A program made the translations under genes and the position numbers. This document shows, one piece after another, positions 25,390 through 34,237 of a DNA stretch of 64,000 nucleotides. Source of the DNA: Aldehydirespirator sp965116965 (GTDB lineage Bacteria > Actinomycetota > Acidimicrobiia > Acidimicrobiales > Aldehydirespiratoraceae); NCBI GenBank assembly GCA_965116965.1, contig OZ220743.1:1736001-1800000 (forward strand), in the 5' to 3' direction. The number at the start of each line of letters is the position of its first letter. Position 1 is the first letter of the stretch. The notes under the pieces were generated by a model. The model did no database searches. It was not told where the DNA came from and saw only the letters and a program-made list of their open reading frames with translations.

Positions 25390-27075
25390 ATGGCATCGAT
25401 CGTCCTCGACGCGGCCACCCTGCGTCGCGCCATCGTCGGTTTCCACGGAGGCCTGGCTGACCACCGCCAAGTGATCGACAACCTCAACGTCTATCCGGTC
25501 CCGGACGGAGACACCGGGACCAACATGACTCTGACCATGCAGTCGGTGGTCGAGAGCCTCGACGGCGTCGCCGATGATCTTGAGCCTCTGTGCGCCGCGG
25601 TCGCCCATGGGGCGCTCATGGGCGCCCGGGGCAACTCGGGGGTGATCCTGGCCCAGATCCTCCGAGGCGTGTCCGGCGTGCTGCGCGACTCGGCTGCAGC
25701 CGGCTCCGCGCCGGATGCAGCGGTAGTGGCCCAGGCACTGGCTGCGGCCAGCGAGGGTGCGTATTCGGCAGTGGCGCGGCCGGTGGAGGGCACGATTCTC
25801 ACGGTCATCCGCGAGGCCTCGGAGTCGGCCCAGGCTGCTGCGGCGGCCGGGGGCGGTCTCACCGAGGTGCTCGACGCGGCCCGCGACCGCGGCTACGACG
25901 CGCTGGAACGCACGCCCGAGATGCTGGCGGTGCTCGCCGAGGCCGGGGTCGTCGACGCGGGCGGGGCCGGACTGCTGCTGCTGTTCGACGCCTGCCTGGC
26001 CGAGATCGATGGCCGGCCCATGCCTGAAGCCCCCGAGCCGGCAGCGCCGCCCGCGGCTGTGACCAGCGCCGAGGCGCCCGAGGAGGAGTCCTCCATAGCC
26101 GACCTGCGTTATGAGGTGATGTTCCTTCTGGATGCTCCCGACCCTTCCGTAGACGGCTTCAAGACCGCCTGGCAGGAGATTGGGGACTCGATAGTGGTGG
26201 TCGGCGGGGACGGCATCTGGAACTGCCACATCCACACCGACGACATCGGCGCGGCCATCGAGGCCGGGATCGCGGTGGGCCGGCCCCATCGCATCCAGAT
26301 CACGGACCTGCTCGACCAGGCGGCCGAGCACTCCGAGGCGTTCATTGCGCCGGACTCTGTTCACCCCGAAGACGACGTCGGTGTCACGCCGCCCCAGCCG
26401 GTGGAGGTCACCGAGGCCGACCAATGCTCGGTGGTGGCGGTGGGAGCGGGCCCGGGCGTGGTCGACATCCTCATGTCCATGGGGGCTCACCGGGTGGTGG
26501 CCGGAGGCCAGTCGATGAACCCTTCCACGGCGGAGTTGCTCGCAGCCGTCGACTCGCTCCCCACCGGACATGTCGTGGTGCTGCCCAACAACAAGAACAT
26601 CATCGGTGTGGCTGAGCAGGTCGGCGGCGAGACCGAGCGCACGGTGGGCGTCGTGCCCACTCGCAGCGTGGTGGAGGGGATCTCCAGCCTGATGGCCTTC
26701 TCTCCCGGCGCCACCGCGGCCCAGAACTCCGAGGCCATGGCGGCCGCAGCCGCGTCGGTCACTCACGGCGAAGTCACCCAAGCCGTGCGCGACGCCTCCA
26801 GTTCGGCCGGGCCCATCACGGAGGGCGACTGGCTCGGCATCGGCCCCGACGGCATCGTCGCGGTGGAGTCCGACGTGGCCGCGGCGGCGACCGGGCTGCT
26901 GCGGGCCATCATCGACGACGACCACGAACTTCTCACCGTGCTCACCGGCGCCGACGCGGATGCGGCCACGACCGGAGCCATCGTCGGGCACGTGGCCGAG
27001 CACCATCCTGACATCGAGGTCGAGGTGTCCGAGGGCGGCCAGCCCCTGTACCCCTACCACTTCGGCCTCGAATAG
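25390..27075 (+). CDS. DAK2-domain kinase, FakA/YloV-like
   Basis: This 561-residue protein matches the fatty-acid-kinase FakA (YloV) layout. The N-terminal DAK2 ATP-binding domain has VYPVPDGDTGTNMTLTMQSV and GALMGARGNSGVILAQILRG. A middle linker is rich in Ala, Pro and Glu (about residues 210-240). Then come LRYEVMFLLDAP ... WNCHIHTDDIGAAIEAG and the C-terminal EDD-like domain (VVLPNNKNIIGVAEQV). FakA phosphorylates fatty acids presented by a FakB protein; no fakB is seen here. It sits directly before recG, as in many Gram-positive genomes. Confidence 0.88.
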   Translation: MASIVLDAATLRRAIVGFHGGLADHRQVIDNLNVYPVPDGDTGTNMTLTMQSVVESLDGVADDLEPLCAAVAHGALMGARGNSGVILAQILRGVSGVLRDSAAAGSAPDAAVVAQALAAASEGAYSAVARPVEGTILTVIREASESAQAAAAAGGGLTEVLDAARDRGYDALERTPEMLAVLAEAGVVDAGGAGLLLLFDACLAEIDGRPMPEAPEPAAPPAAVTSAEAPEEESSIADLRYEVMFLLDAPDPSVDGFKTAWQEIGDSIVVVGGDGIWNCHIHTDDIGAAIEAGIAVGRPHRIQITDLLDQAAEHSEAFIAPDSVHPEDDVGVTPPQPVEVTEADQCSVVAVGAGPGVVDILMSMGAHRVVAGGQSMNPSTAELLAAVDSLPTGHVVVLPNNKNIIGVAEQVGGETERTVGVVPTRSVVEGISSLMAFSPGATAAQNSEAMAAAAASVTHGEVTQAVRDASSSAGPITEGDWLGIGPDGIVAVESDVAAAATGLLRAIIDDDHELLTVLTGADADAATTGAIVGHVAEHHPDIEVEVSEGGQPLYPYHFGLE

Positions 27076-27149
27076 ACGTCGGGCGAACAGGCGGCACTTG
27101 ATGAGGGTCTTCGCGAGGCCGCATCGAGGCCGTGGCCCGAACTGCCGGC

Positions 27150-27196
27150 AACTTCAAGCGGTCAGCCACATCTGAGGTGGTTGACTCCTTGAAGTT
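27150..27196. other. Symmetric hairpin between fakA and recG
   Basis: aacttcaag-cg-gtcagccac, a 7 nt loop, gtggttgac-tc-cttgaagtt: two 9 bp stems separated by a 2 nt internal loop. No U tract follows, so it is not a clear terminator. A partial family-1 repeat (gtgagcgcaggcaacaggag) follows at about 27224. Confidence 0.6.
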
Positions 27197-27330
27197 CGGT
27201 CTCCGTCAGAACCATGGTGCATCAGTGAGCGCAGGCAACAGGAGCGGGAAACAACTCGCCTCCACGCGTGGTGTCAACAACCGCCCGCGGCGCCCAGAGT
27301 AGGCCCCGGCGGGCCTGAACCAGCGCGCCG

Positions 27331-29475
27331 ATGCCGGCCGGCGACCCGCCCCTCAGCCTCCGGGATCTCGACGCCATCGAAGTCGGCCGGCTCCGGAACG
27401 AGCGCGGCAAGCGGGCCAGTGCGCTCACCAGGATGGAGATCGACTCAGTGCTCGATCTGTTGCAGCACTACCCGCGCCGCTACGAAGACCGCACCAAGCA
27501 GGCCCGCATCGCGGAACTCGCCGAAGGCGAGGACGCTTACGTCGAGGGCCGGGTTGAGCGCAGCTCGGCGAGACCCATCAGGCAGCGGCGCAAGCTCGTC
27601 GAGGTCGTCATCTCCGATGAGACCGGCCGGCTCAAGCTGGCGTTCTTCAACCAGCCCTGGCAGGAGAAGAGCCTGCAGCCGGGCCGCCGGGTCGTCGTTC
27701 ACGGTCGCCCGAAGCTGTATCGAGGCTCGCTCCAGATGACGAATCCGGACGTCGATCGGGTCGGCGACCGCACAGGCCGGTTCTTTCCGGTCTACCCGCT
27801 GTCCGAGAAGGCGGGTCTCAGCATCTGGGACATCGGCAGCTTCGTGAATCAGGCTCTCAACAAGTGCCAACCCCGCGGGATATTCGATCCAGTTCCCTCT
27901 GCCGTGCTGCGCAGATTCGACTTCGTGGGCCGGCACACCGCGCTCAACAGCATCCACCGGCCCGCCACAATGCGAGAATCGAGCGAGGCTCGGCGGCGCC
28001 TGATGTTCGACGAGCTCCTGCGGGTGCAGGTGGAGCTGGTCAGGCGCAAGCGCTGGCTGGAGCGCCATACCGCCGGTCTGTCCCATGCCACCGGCGGCGA
28101 GCTGGTCGATCAGTTCCTAGCCCGCCTGCCGTTCCCGCTGACCGGCGCTCAGAGGAGGGTGATCGAGGAGATCGCCGGCGATCTGGCCATGCCCTACCCC
28201 ATGCACCGGCTCATGCAGGGCGACGTGGGTGCGGGCAAGACGGTCGTGGCCCTGTGCGCCCTGCTCACCGGGGTGCAGGGCGGCTTCCAGGGTGCGCTGA
28301 TGGCGCCGACCGAGGTGCTGGCCGAGCAGCACTACGACACGATGGTCTCGCTCCTCGACGACCTGTCGGTGCCCGACGGGGCGAGGCTCGGCGGCGAGCG
28401 TCCTCTGCGGGTCGAGTTGCTGTCGGGGAGCCGTGGCGCGGCCGACCGGCGCCGGGCCGCTCATGGGCTTGCAACGGGCGATGTCGACATCGTGGTAGGC
28501 ACCCATGCCCTGATCTCGGAGGGTCTGGAGTACCGGGCGCTGGGTGTGGTTGTGATCGACGAGCAGCATCGCTTCGGCGTGGAGCAGCGGGCTGTGCTGC
28601 GTGATCGCGGGCCCGGATCGGTCATGCCCGATCTGCTCGTGATGACTGCCACGCCGATCCCCCGCACCGCAGCCATGACCGTGTACGGCGATCTGGACGT
28701 GTCGGTGCTCGACGAGCTCCCCGCGGGCCGGCTGCCGGTGGCCACCTCATGGGCTCGCGGCCCGTTGGCGGAGGCGCAGGTCTGGGAGGCCGTGCGCGCC
28801 GCTGTGTCGGAGGGCCGGCAGGCCTATGTCGTGTGTCCGGTCATCGATGAGTCCGAAGTGCTCGACGTGCGCTCGGCGACAGAGACGTACGACCGGCTGG
28901 CCGGTGACGGAGGCGCGCTGGCCGGGCTCCGGGTCGGCCTCCTGCACGGCCGGGTGACGCCCGCGGAGAAGGAGGCGACCATGGAGTTGTTCCGGTCCGG
29001 CGGGTTGGACGTCCTGGTGGCCACAACCGTCATCGAGGTCGGGGTGGACGTGCCCAACGCAACCGTCATGGTGGTCGTCGACGCGGGCCGGTTCGGCATC
29101 GCCCAGCTCCACCAGCTCCGGGGCCGGGTGGGCCGCTCCCATCTGGCGTCCGGCTGCTACCTGCTGGGCGAGGCTGTCACCGCTGAGGCCGAGGCCCGGC
29201 TGGAGGCGGTGGTGGCCTCCAACGACGGCTTCGAGCTGGCCGAGGCGGACCTCGAGCTGCGGGGAGAGGGCACGCTCATGGGTGAGCGCCAGAGGGGCCG
29301 CAACGACCTGCGCCTCGCTTCGTTGCGCCGGGACAAGGAGTGGGTTGCCATAGCCCGCGACGTCGCAATCGAGATACTCGATGCAGACCCGGACTTACTC
29401 GGCAACCGGGAGCTGGCCGACGAGATCGAGTTGCTGCTCGGCGACGCCGACGCCGAGTACCTGCTGAAGAGCTAG
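27331..29475 (+). CDS. recG: ATP-dependent DNA helicase RecG
   Basis: This 714-residue branch-migration helicase remodels stalled forks and Holliday junctions. The N-terminal wedge/OB domain spans about residues 60-160 (YVEGRVERSSARPIRQRRKL). Motif I is MQGDVGAGKTVVALCALL, motif II is VIDEQHRFGVEQR (DEQH), motif III is VMTATPIPRTAAMT, and motif VI and the TRG region are LRGRVGRSHLASGCYLL. The length is typical. The ATG at 27331 is accepted because the next domain begins soon after. It starts the core gene block. Confidence 0.95.
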   Translation: MPAGDPPLSLRDLDAIEVGRLRNERGKRASALTRMEIDSVLDLLQHYPRRYEDRTKQARIAELAEGEDAYVEGRVERSSARPIRQRRKLVEVVISDETGRLKLAFFNQPWQEKSLQPGRRVVVHGRPKLYRGSLQMTNPDVDRVGDRTGRFFPVYPLSEKAGLSIWDIGSFVNQALNKCQPRGIFDPVPSAVLRRFDFVGRHTALNSIHRPATMRESSEARRRLMFDELLRVQVELVRRKRWLERHTAGLSHATGGELVDQFLARLPFPLTGAQRRVIEEIAGDLAMPYPMHRLMQGDVGAGKTVVALCALLTGVQGGFQGALMAPTEVLAEQHYDTMVSLLDDLSVPDGARLGGERPLRVELLSGSRGAADRRRAAHGLATGDVDIVVGTHALISEGLEYRALGVVVIDEQHRFGVEQRAVLRDRGPGSVMPDLLVMTATPIPRTAAMTVYGDLDVSVLDELPAGRLPVATSWARGPLAEAQVWEAVRAAVSEGRQAYVVCPVIDESEVLDVRSATETYDRLAGDGGALAGLRVGLLHGRVTPAEKEATMELFRSGGLDVLVATTVIEVGVDVPNATVMVVVDAGRFGIAQLHQLRGRVGRSHLASGCYLLGEAVTAEAEARLEAVVASNDGFELAEADLELRGEGTLMGERQRGRNDLRLASLRRDKEWVAIARDVAIEILDADPDLLGNRELADEIELLLGDADAEYLLKS

Positions 29476-29485
29476 AAGCTGGCGG

Positions 29486-30034
29486 GTGGCTGTGAGCATT
29501 CGCGTCGTGGCGGGCTCGGCCAAGGGCCGCCGGCTGGCAGCCCCCGCCGGCCTCCTCACCCGGCCCACGCCCAACCGGGTGCGCGAAGCCGTGTTCAACT
29601 CGCTCTACTCGCTCGGCGCCATCGGCGATGCCCGGGTGCTCGACCTCTTCGCGGGCACGGGTGCGCTGGGGATCGAGGCGCTGAGCAGGGGTGCGGCTGA
29701 AGCGGTGTTCGTCGAGAGCGAGCGGGCTGTGGCCGACGTGCTGCGCAGCAACCTCGAGGCCACCCGACTGGTGGAAGCTGCCACCGTCATGGTCGTCGAC
29801 GTCGAAGCGGCCCTCGCTGAACTGGCTCGCCGCCGCTTCGATGTCGCGCTGGTGGATCCCCCGTACGCCTTCGACGCCTGGCCGGAGCTGCTGTCGCGGG
29901 TGCCGGCCGATCTGGTCGTGGCAGAGTCGGATCGTCCGGTGGAAGTGGGACCGCACTTTGCCATCCACCATCGCAGGCGTCACGGCGGTACCGTGGTGAC
30001 GTTCGCACAAGCTGCCGAGAGGCCGAGTGGATAG
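29486..30034 (+). CDS. rsmD: 16S rRNA (guanine966-N2)-methyltransferase RsmD
   Basis: This 182-residue SAM-dependent methyltransferase has RVVAGSAKGRRLAAPAG at the N-terminus, motif I LDLFAGTGALGIEALSRGA, the substrate motif ALVDPPYAFDAW (DPPY, for N2-guanine), and the start-region sequence TRPTPNRVREAVFNSL. The start is GTG at 29486 or 29492. It lies 10 bp after recG. Its 3' end runs through gaggccgagtggata, which resembles a local repeat motif. Confidence 0.93.
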   Translation: MAVSIRVVAGSAKGRRLAAPAGLLTRPTPNRVREAVFNSLYSLGAIGDARVLDLFAGTGALGIEALSRGAAEAVFVESERAVADVLRSNLEATRLVEAATVMVVDVEAALAELARRRFDVALVDPPYAFDAWPELLSRVPADLVVAESDRPVEVGPHFAIHHRRRHGGTVVTFAQAAERPSG

Positions 30035-30044
30035 GGAGCAATCA

Positions 30045-30530
30045 GTGACCCGTGTGCTGTACCCCGGATCCTTCGACCCGATCCACTACGGCCATCTCGA
30101 GATCATCGAGACCATCGCCGGGCTGTTCGATGAGGTGGTCGTGGCGGCCATGCGCAATCCCCAGAAGGGGGAAGGCCTGTTCGGCCTCGACGAGCGGGAG
30201 CAGATGATCAAGGATTGCTGCACTCACCTGCCCAACGTCTCGGTGGCGATGTTCTCCAATCTGGTGGTCAATCTGGCCCGAGAGGTCGAGGCCGACTTCA
30301 TCGTCAAGGGTCTGAGGGCGGTCTCCGACTTCGAGAACGAGCTGCAGATGGCCCAGATGAACCACGCTCTGGCCGGGGTGCAGACGATCTTCATCCCCTC
30401 GGCCAGCAAGCGGTCGTTCGTGGCCTCCAAGCTGATCCGGGAGGTCGTCCGCCTAGGCGGGGACGTCACATCCATGGTGCCTGAGCCGGTGCAGGCGCGG
30501 CTGGCCCGTCGTGTCGAGCAGGAACAATGA
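30045..30530 (+). CDS. coaD: Pantetheine-phosphate adenylyltransferase
   Basis: This 161-residue enzyme makes dephospho-CoA from 4'-phosphopantetheine and ATP. TRVLYPGSFDPIHYGHLEII carries the nucleotidyltransferase motif (H..GH), and IPSASKRSFVASKLIREVVR is the C-terminal ATP-binding block. GTG 30045 has AGGGAG eight bases upstream, which makes it better than the in-frame GTG at 30027. The stop overlaps the next gene's ATG (ATGA). Confidence 0.95.
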   Translation: MTRVLYPGSFDPIHYGHLEIIETIAGLFDEVVVAAMRNPQKGEGLFGLDEREQMIKDCCTHLPNVSVAMFSNLVVNLAREVEADFIVKGLRAVSDFENELQMAQMNHALAGVQTIFIPSASKRSFVASKLIREVVRLGGDVTSMVPEPVQARLARRVEQEQ

Positions 30531-31111
30531 GTTCGGGCGAACCGGTCCCGTCGACCGACGCCGGCCGTTCCGACGGTTCGGCCGAGGCTCGACGGTTGGC
30601 CGTCGAACAGATGCTCACCCAGGCCATCCGGATGGTGGAGCGGTCGCGGCCGATGCCGTTCTCGACCTCGGTGATGATCAACGGCGAAGAGTTGCTGGGG
30701 ATTCTGCAGAAGGCGTTCGCGGCCCTGCCCGAGGAACTTCGGGCTGCTCGGTGGATGCTCAAGGAACGCGACGACATGCGGCTGCGCACGCAACGCGAGG
30801 GCGAGGAGATCATCGCGGCCGCCCGGGCCCGGGCCGAGCAGATGGTGCAGCGCAGCGAGGTCGTCAAGTCCGCGGAGATGCGGGCGAGACGGACGATCGA
30901 CGAAGCCGAGGAGCGGGCCGGCAGGATGAAGCTGGAGACCGAGGACTGGTGCGATCAGCGCCTCGCAGCCTTCGAGTCGATGCTTCACAAGACAGCCACC
31001 GCGGTGTCGACAGGGCGCCGGCGACTCCAGGACACCAGGTTGCCCCGCCCGGCGCCGGCGCCTGCTCCGCCCGAACTCGACGACGACGTTTTCGACCAGG
31101 ACGTGGGTTGA
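30527..31111 (+). CDS. Coiled-coil protein of the coaD-yceD interval
   Basis: This 194-residue cytoplasmic protein of unknown function has a disordered N-terminus (30 residues), a conserved-looking SRPMPFSTSVMINGEELLGI, and a long charged helix (ERDDMRLRTQREGEEIIAAA, RARAEQMVQRSEVVKSAEMR) of DivIVA / ATP-synthase-b-like character. The tail is proline- and acid-rich. A gene of this type commonly occupies this place in actinobacteria. It overlaps coaD by four bases. Confidence 0.8.
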   Translation: MSSGEPVPSTDAGRSDGSAEARRLAVEQMLTQAIRMVERSRPMPFSTSVMINGEELLGILQKAFAALPEELRAARWMLKERDDMRLRTQREGEEIIAAARARAEQMVQRSEVVKSAEMRARRTIDEAEERAGRMKLETEDWCDQRLAAFESMLHKTATAVSTGRRRLQDTRLPRPAPAPAPPELDDDVFDQDVG

Positions 31112-31677
31112 ACCAAGCAGAGGACGAGCGGAGCGGGGCCCGGGGCCCGAGCGGCCCTCAGGTCGCAGCGAACAAGAGACGGCGTCGGGCCCGTGAGCAC
31201 GGCGAACAGGAGCGGACAAGCTCGCGGTTGGCTGTCGACTGCGCCCGGCTGGAAGCGGGTTCGGTCGACTGCATTGAAGTCGTTCGCCAGTGCCTTCTGG
31301 ACGACCCCGGTGTGCAGGGGGCCGCGGTGGTGGACGGCGTCGTGGACCTCGAAGTGACAATCCGGGCGGCCCGAGGGGCCTACGTGGCCGTCGGACGCGT
31401 GGTCGGCGCGTGGACGGCGGAGTGCCGTCGCTGCCTCGAGGAGGTTCGCGGCCCGCTGGAGGCGCCGATGCGGGAAGTGTTCGAGTGGGAGCCCACCGAG
31501 GGGGAGACCTGGCCGATCGACGATCAACGCATCGACCTGGCTCCCGCGGCCCGGGAGGCCGCGATGCTGGCCCTGCCGCTGGCGCCGCTGTGCTCGGAGG
31601 ACTGCGCCGGGCCCGTGCCGGAACGCTTCCCGACGGGACCTGCTGCGGCCGATCTGTCGACGATCACCGACGTGTAG
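31108..31677 (+). CDS. YceD/DUF177 family protein
   Basis: The conserved part (from about 31228) reads LAVDCARLEAGSVDCIEVVR, ECRRCLEEVRGPLEAPMREV and LCSEDCAGPVPERFP, the CxxC...CxxxC pattern of DUF177 proteins encoded just before rpmF. The start is uncertain. TTG at 31108 overlaps the upstream stop (TTGA), but then about 40 N-terminal residues are encoded by two copies of dispersed repeat family 1. TTG at 31228 would exclude them. The repeat may have been inserted at the 5' end of the gene. In other bacteria the family is linked to 23S rRNA accumulation. Confidence 0.8.
   Translation: MNQAEDERSGARGPSGPQVAANKRRRRAREHGEQERTSSRLAVDCARLEAGSVDCIEVVRQCLLDDPGVQGAAVVDGVVDLEVTIRAARGAYVAVGRVVGAWTAECRRCLEEVRGPLEAPMREVFEWEPTEGETWPIDDQRIDLAPAAREAAMLALPLAPLCSEDCAGPVPERFPTGPAAADLSTITDV
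31143..31216 (+). repeat. Dispersed repeat family 1, two partial copies at the yceD 5' end
   Basis: gggcccgagcggccctcagg-tcgcagcgaacaagag (31143-31178) and gggcccgtgagcacggcgaa-caggagcgg (31188-31216). They lie either in the leader or inside the first codons of the yceD-like gene. Confidence 0.75.
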
Positions 31678-31745
31678 ACCGAGCCGGCGGCCGGTACGCT
31701 GGCCGGCCGCAATAGTCCGGCCGGCCGCGAAGATCAGGATCCCCC

Positions 31746-31925
31746 ATGGCTGTTCCCAAGAAGAAGACCTCCAAGGCCAAGGGGCGCAGTCGGAGGGCCT
31801 CCGCGTGGCGGATCCGGCCGGGCGGTCGCAGCGCCTGCAGTCGCTGCGGTGCAGTCAAGCGGCCCCATCGCGTGTGCGGCAACTGCGGGTGGTACCACGA
31901 CCGGCAGGCCATCGAGGTCGAATAG
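31746..31925 (+). CDS. rpmF: 50S ribosomal protein bL32
   Basis: This 59-residue protein starts MAVPKKKTSKAKGRSRRASA and has a four-cysteine zinc ribbon (ACSRCGAVKRPHRVCGNCGW), the zinc-binding form of bL32. The position between yceD and plsX is the standard one. The ATG at 31746 is the only suitable start; no strong ribosome-binding site is visible in gatcaggatcccccATG beyond AGGATC. Confidence 0.95.
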   Translation: MAVPKKKTSKAKGRSRRASAWRIRPGGRSACSRCGAVKRPHRVCGNCGWYHDRQAIEVE

Positions 31926-32020
31926 CCGGCACGTCCCCAGCATCGATTGATCCCAGTCGAACGCCGGGCGTCATCGAGTGACGATGGAACCTTTGTCGGC
32001 GTAGTGTGGTCTGAACCTCC

Positions 32021-33007
32021 ATGGAGCCGGTAGCCGTCGACGCCATGGGGGGTGATCGCGCTCCCGTCGAGATCGTGGCCGGCGCCCGGCGCGCCGCTGA
32101 CGAGCTGGGAATCCCGGTAGTGCTGGTGGGGCGGCCCGACGAGATGGGCGACGCCGGCGGTCTGGAGGTGATCGAGGCCTCCGAAGTGATCCCGATGGAC
32201 GCCGAACCGGGATCGAGTGTGCGAACCATGAAGGACTCCTCGCTGGTGAGGGCGGCCGAGGCGGTGCGCGACGGGCGGGCCTCGGCAATGGTGTCGGCAG
32301 GCAACACCGGTGCGGCGATGGGCTCGGCCCTGCTTCGGATGGGGCGTATTCGCGGCATCGCCCGCCCCGCGATCGCGACGCCCATCCCGACGCCGGGGGC
32401 CAGTCCCACGACCATGCTCGACTCGGGCGCCAACGCGGAGTGCCGACCGGAATGGCTCGTCCAGTTCGCTCGCATGGGCTCGGTCTACGCTCGGGACCGC
32501 TTCGGGATCGAGCGGCCTCGAGTGGGCCTGCTGTCGATAGGCGAGGAGGCCGGCAAGGGCAACGACTTCACCAAGGGCGTCTTCGAACTGCTCTCCGACG
32601 GCCGGTGGGCCGACGACGTCGGAGCAGAGTGGATCGGCAACGTGGAGGGTCGCGACATCATGACCCCCTCCGTCGATGTGGTCGTGACCGACGGCTTCAC
32701 GGGCAACGTGACGCTCAAGGCGCTGGAAGGGGCGCTGCGGGCCCTGTTCGGCCGGTTGCTGGTGGCCATCGACACCGACGACACGTCGCGGCGGGCCGGG
32801 GAGATGCTCGCCCCCGCCCTCGACGTGATGTCACAGGAGCTTCACCCCGACGGCGTGGGTGGCGCGCTCCTGCTGGGCGTGCGGGGCGTGTGCGTGATAT
32901 CGCACGGAGCCAGCAGTGCCGCCGCGGTGATGAACGCGGTGAGGGTGGCCCGCGAGATGGTCACGGCGGGCATGGTGGACCACATCGCGGCCATTGCCCG
33001 CGGATAG
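32021..33007 (+). CDS. plsX: Phosphate acyltransferase PlsX
   Basis: This 328-residue enzyme of phospholipid synthesis makes acyl-phosphate from acyl-ACP. VAVDAMGGDRAPVEIVAGA is the family N-terminus, and MVSAGNTGAAMGSALLRMGR, GVGLLSIGEEAGKGND-like text and DVVVTDGFTGNVTLKALEG are all present. It precedes acpP, its substrate carrier gene. It starts at ATG 32021, in MEPVAVDAMGGD. Confidence 0.95.
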   Translation: MEPVAVDAMGGDRAPVEIVAGARRAADELGIPVVLVGRPDEMGDAGGLEVIEASEVIPMDAEPGSSVRTMKDSSLVRAAEAVRDGRASAMVSAGNTGAAMGSALLRMGRIRGIARPAIATPIPTPGASPTTMLDSGANAECRPEWLVQFARMGSVYARDRFGIERPRVGLLSIGEEAGKGNDFTKGVFELLSDGRWADDVGAEWIGNVEGRDIMTPSVDVVVTDGFTGNVTLKALEGALRALFGRLLVAIDTDDTSRRAGEMLAPALDVMSQELHPDGVGGALLLGVRGVCVISHGASSAAAVMNAVRVAREMVTAGMVDHIAAIARG

Positions 33008-33097
33008 TGAAGGTAACGAGGGGCCGAGAGGTGGCCCGCGCCCGCGACGGTATGGTTGTCGGTCGCAGCGACGAAGGACCGACGCACGGAGGCGCCG

Positions 33098-33388
33098 ATG
33101 CCGGCAGAAACCCACGTGGAGCAGGCGCCCATGGGGCGTGAGGAGGTCTTGGCGCTGATTCGCGACCGGCTGGCCGACATCCTCGAGATCGATCCCGCCG
33201 ACATCGCCGAGGGAGCCTCATTCGCCGACGACCTCGATGCCGACTCGCTAGCGCTGATCGAGCTGGTGGAGGGGATCGAGGAGGAACTGGCGGAGCGTGC
33301 GGTCGGCTTTCGCATCGAGGACGAGGACCTGGAAGACCTGCGCTCCGTCCGGGATGCCGTCGACTACGTCGTCGCGAAGCTGGGTTGA
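33098..33388 (+). CDS. acpP: Acyl carrier protein
   Basis: This is a 96-residue acidic carrier. ASFADDLDADSLALIELVEG contains the serine for phosphopantetheine attachment (DSL), and the preceding helix REEVLALIRDRLADILEID is typical. The first 18 residues are a variable extension. ATG 33098 has CGGAGG upstream and is preferred over TTG 33056. The stop overlaps the TTG of rnc. Confidence 0.93.
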   Translation: MPAETHVEQAPMGREEVLALIRDRLADILEIDPADIAEGASFADDLDADSLALIELVEGIEEELAERAVGFRIEDEDLEDLRSVRDAVDYVVAKLG

Positions 33389-34107
33389 AGGTCCAGGCCG
33401 CTCCGGCGGACACCGCGACGCTGATGGACCGGCTCGGCCACCGGTTCGCCGACGCCGCGTTGATCGAGTTGGCCCTAACCCATCGCTCCTGGTGCGCGGA
33501 GCACGCGGGGTCGTCCTCCAACGAGCGGCTGGAATTCCTCGGCGACGCTGTTCTGGGCCTTGTCGTGACAGAGAGGCTCTACTCGCGTTTCGGCGAATGG
33601 TCCGAAGGCGACCTGGCCAAGACCCGTGCCTCGCTCGTCAACTCGGCCACGCTGGCTGACGTGGGCCGATCGATCGGCCTGGGCGATCTTCTGCGCCTCG
33701 GTCGGGGGGAGGCCGCTTCGGGCGGCCGCGAGAAGTCCTCGATCCTGGCCGACGCCATGGAGGCGGTGATCGGGGCCGTGTACCTCGACGGCGGCATCGG
33801 CGCGGCCGACAATGCGGTCGGCCGGCTCCTCGGCTCGCGGCTCGATGCGGCGGCCCGCGCTCCCGGCCACGCCGATTTCAAGACGAGGCTGCAGGAACTG
33901 GCAGCCCGTCTCGGATACGCCCCCCCCGTCTACAACGTGACCACCAGCGGGCCCGCTCACGACAAGTCGTTCGAGGCCATGGTGCGCACCGGCGCCGCCA
34001 GCGGCGCCGGCCGGGGAAGCACCAAGAAGGACGCCGAACAGCACGCGGCCGAGATCGCCTACGCGGCCCTGCAATCAGAGGCCGAGCGTATTGGGAGCAG
34101 CTCATGA
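33385..34107 (+). CDS. rnc: Ribonuclease III
   Basis: This 240-residue double-strand-specific RNase processes rRNA and mRNA. The signature NERLEFLGDAVLGLVVTERL and the second acidic site ADAMEAVIGAVYLDGG lie in the catalytic domain. A double-stranded RNA-binding domain follows (residues 165-232, DFKTRLQELAARLGYAPP ... STKKDAEQHAAEIAYAAL). It starts at TTG 33385, overlapping acpP by four bases. Confidence 0.95.
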   Translation: MKVQAAPADTATLMDRLGHRFADAALIELALTHRSWCAEHAGSSSNERLEFLGDAVLGLVVTERLYSRFGEWSEGDLAKTRASLVNSATLADVGRSIGLGDLLRLGRGEAASGGREKSSILADAMEAVIGAVYLDGGIGAADNAVGRLLGSRLDAAARAPGHADFKTRLQELAARLGYAPPVYNVTTSGPAHDKSFEAMVRTGAASGAGRGSTKKDAEQHAAEIAYAALQSEAERIGSSS

Positions 34108-34137
34108 GGATGCGCGCGACGTGCGGAGCGAGGCCCC

Positions 34138-34220
34138 GGGCCCGAGCGGCCCGTGAGCGCAGCGAACAAGAGCGGAGAATGTGGCCCGAGCGGCCCGTGA
34201 GCGCAGCGAACAAGAGCGGG
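34138..34220 (+). repeat. Dispersed repeat family 1, tandem pair
   Basis: Two almost identical 38 bp copies (34138-34175, 34182-34220), each reading gggcccgagcggcccgtgag or gtggcccgagcggcccgtga followed by cgcagcgaacaagagcgg. They fill most of the rnc / fpg-like gap, the densest cluster in the window. Confidence 0.9.
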
Positions 34221-34237
34221 CAATCAGAGGCCCAATC

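Noticed and set aside
27150..27196. Rho-independent terminator after fakA
   Set aside because: The hairpin is strong but not followed by T residues and lies 75 bp past the stop, so it is listed only as a hairpin.
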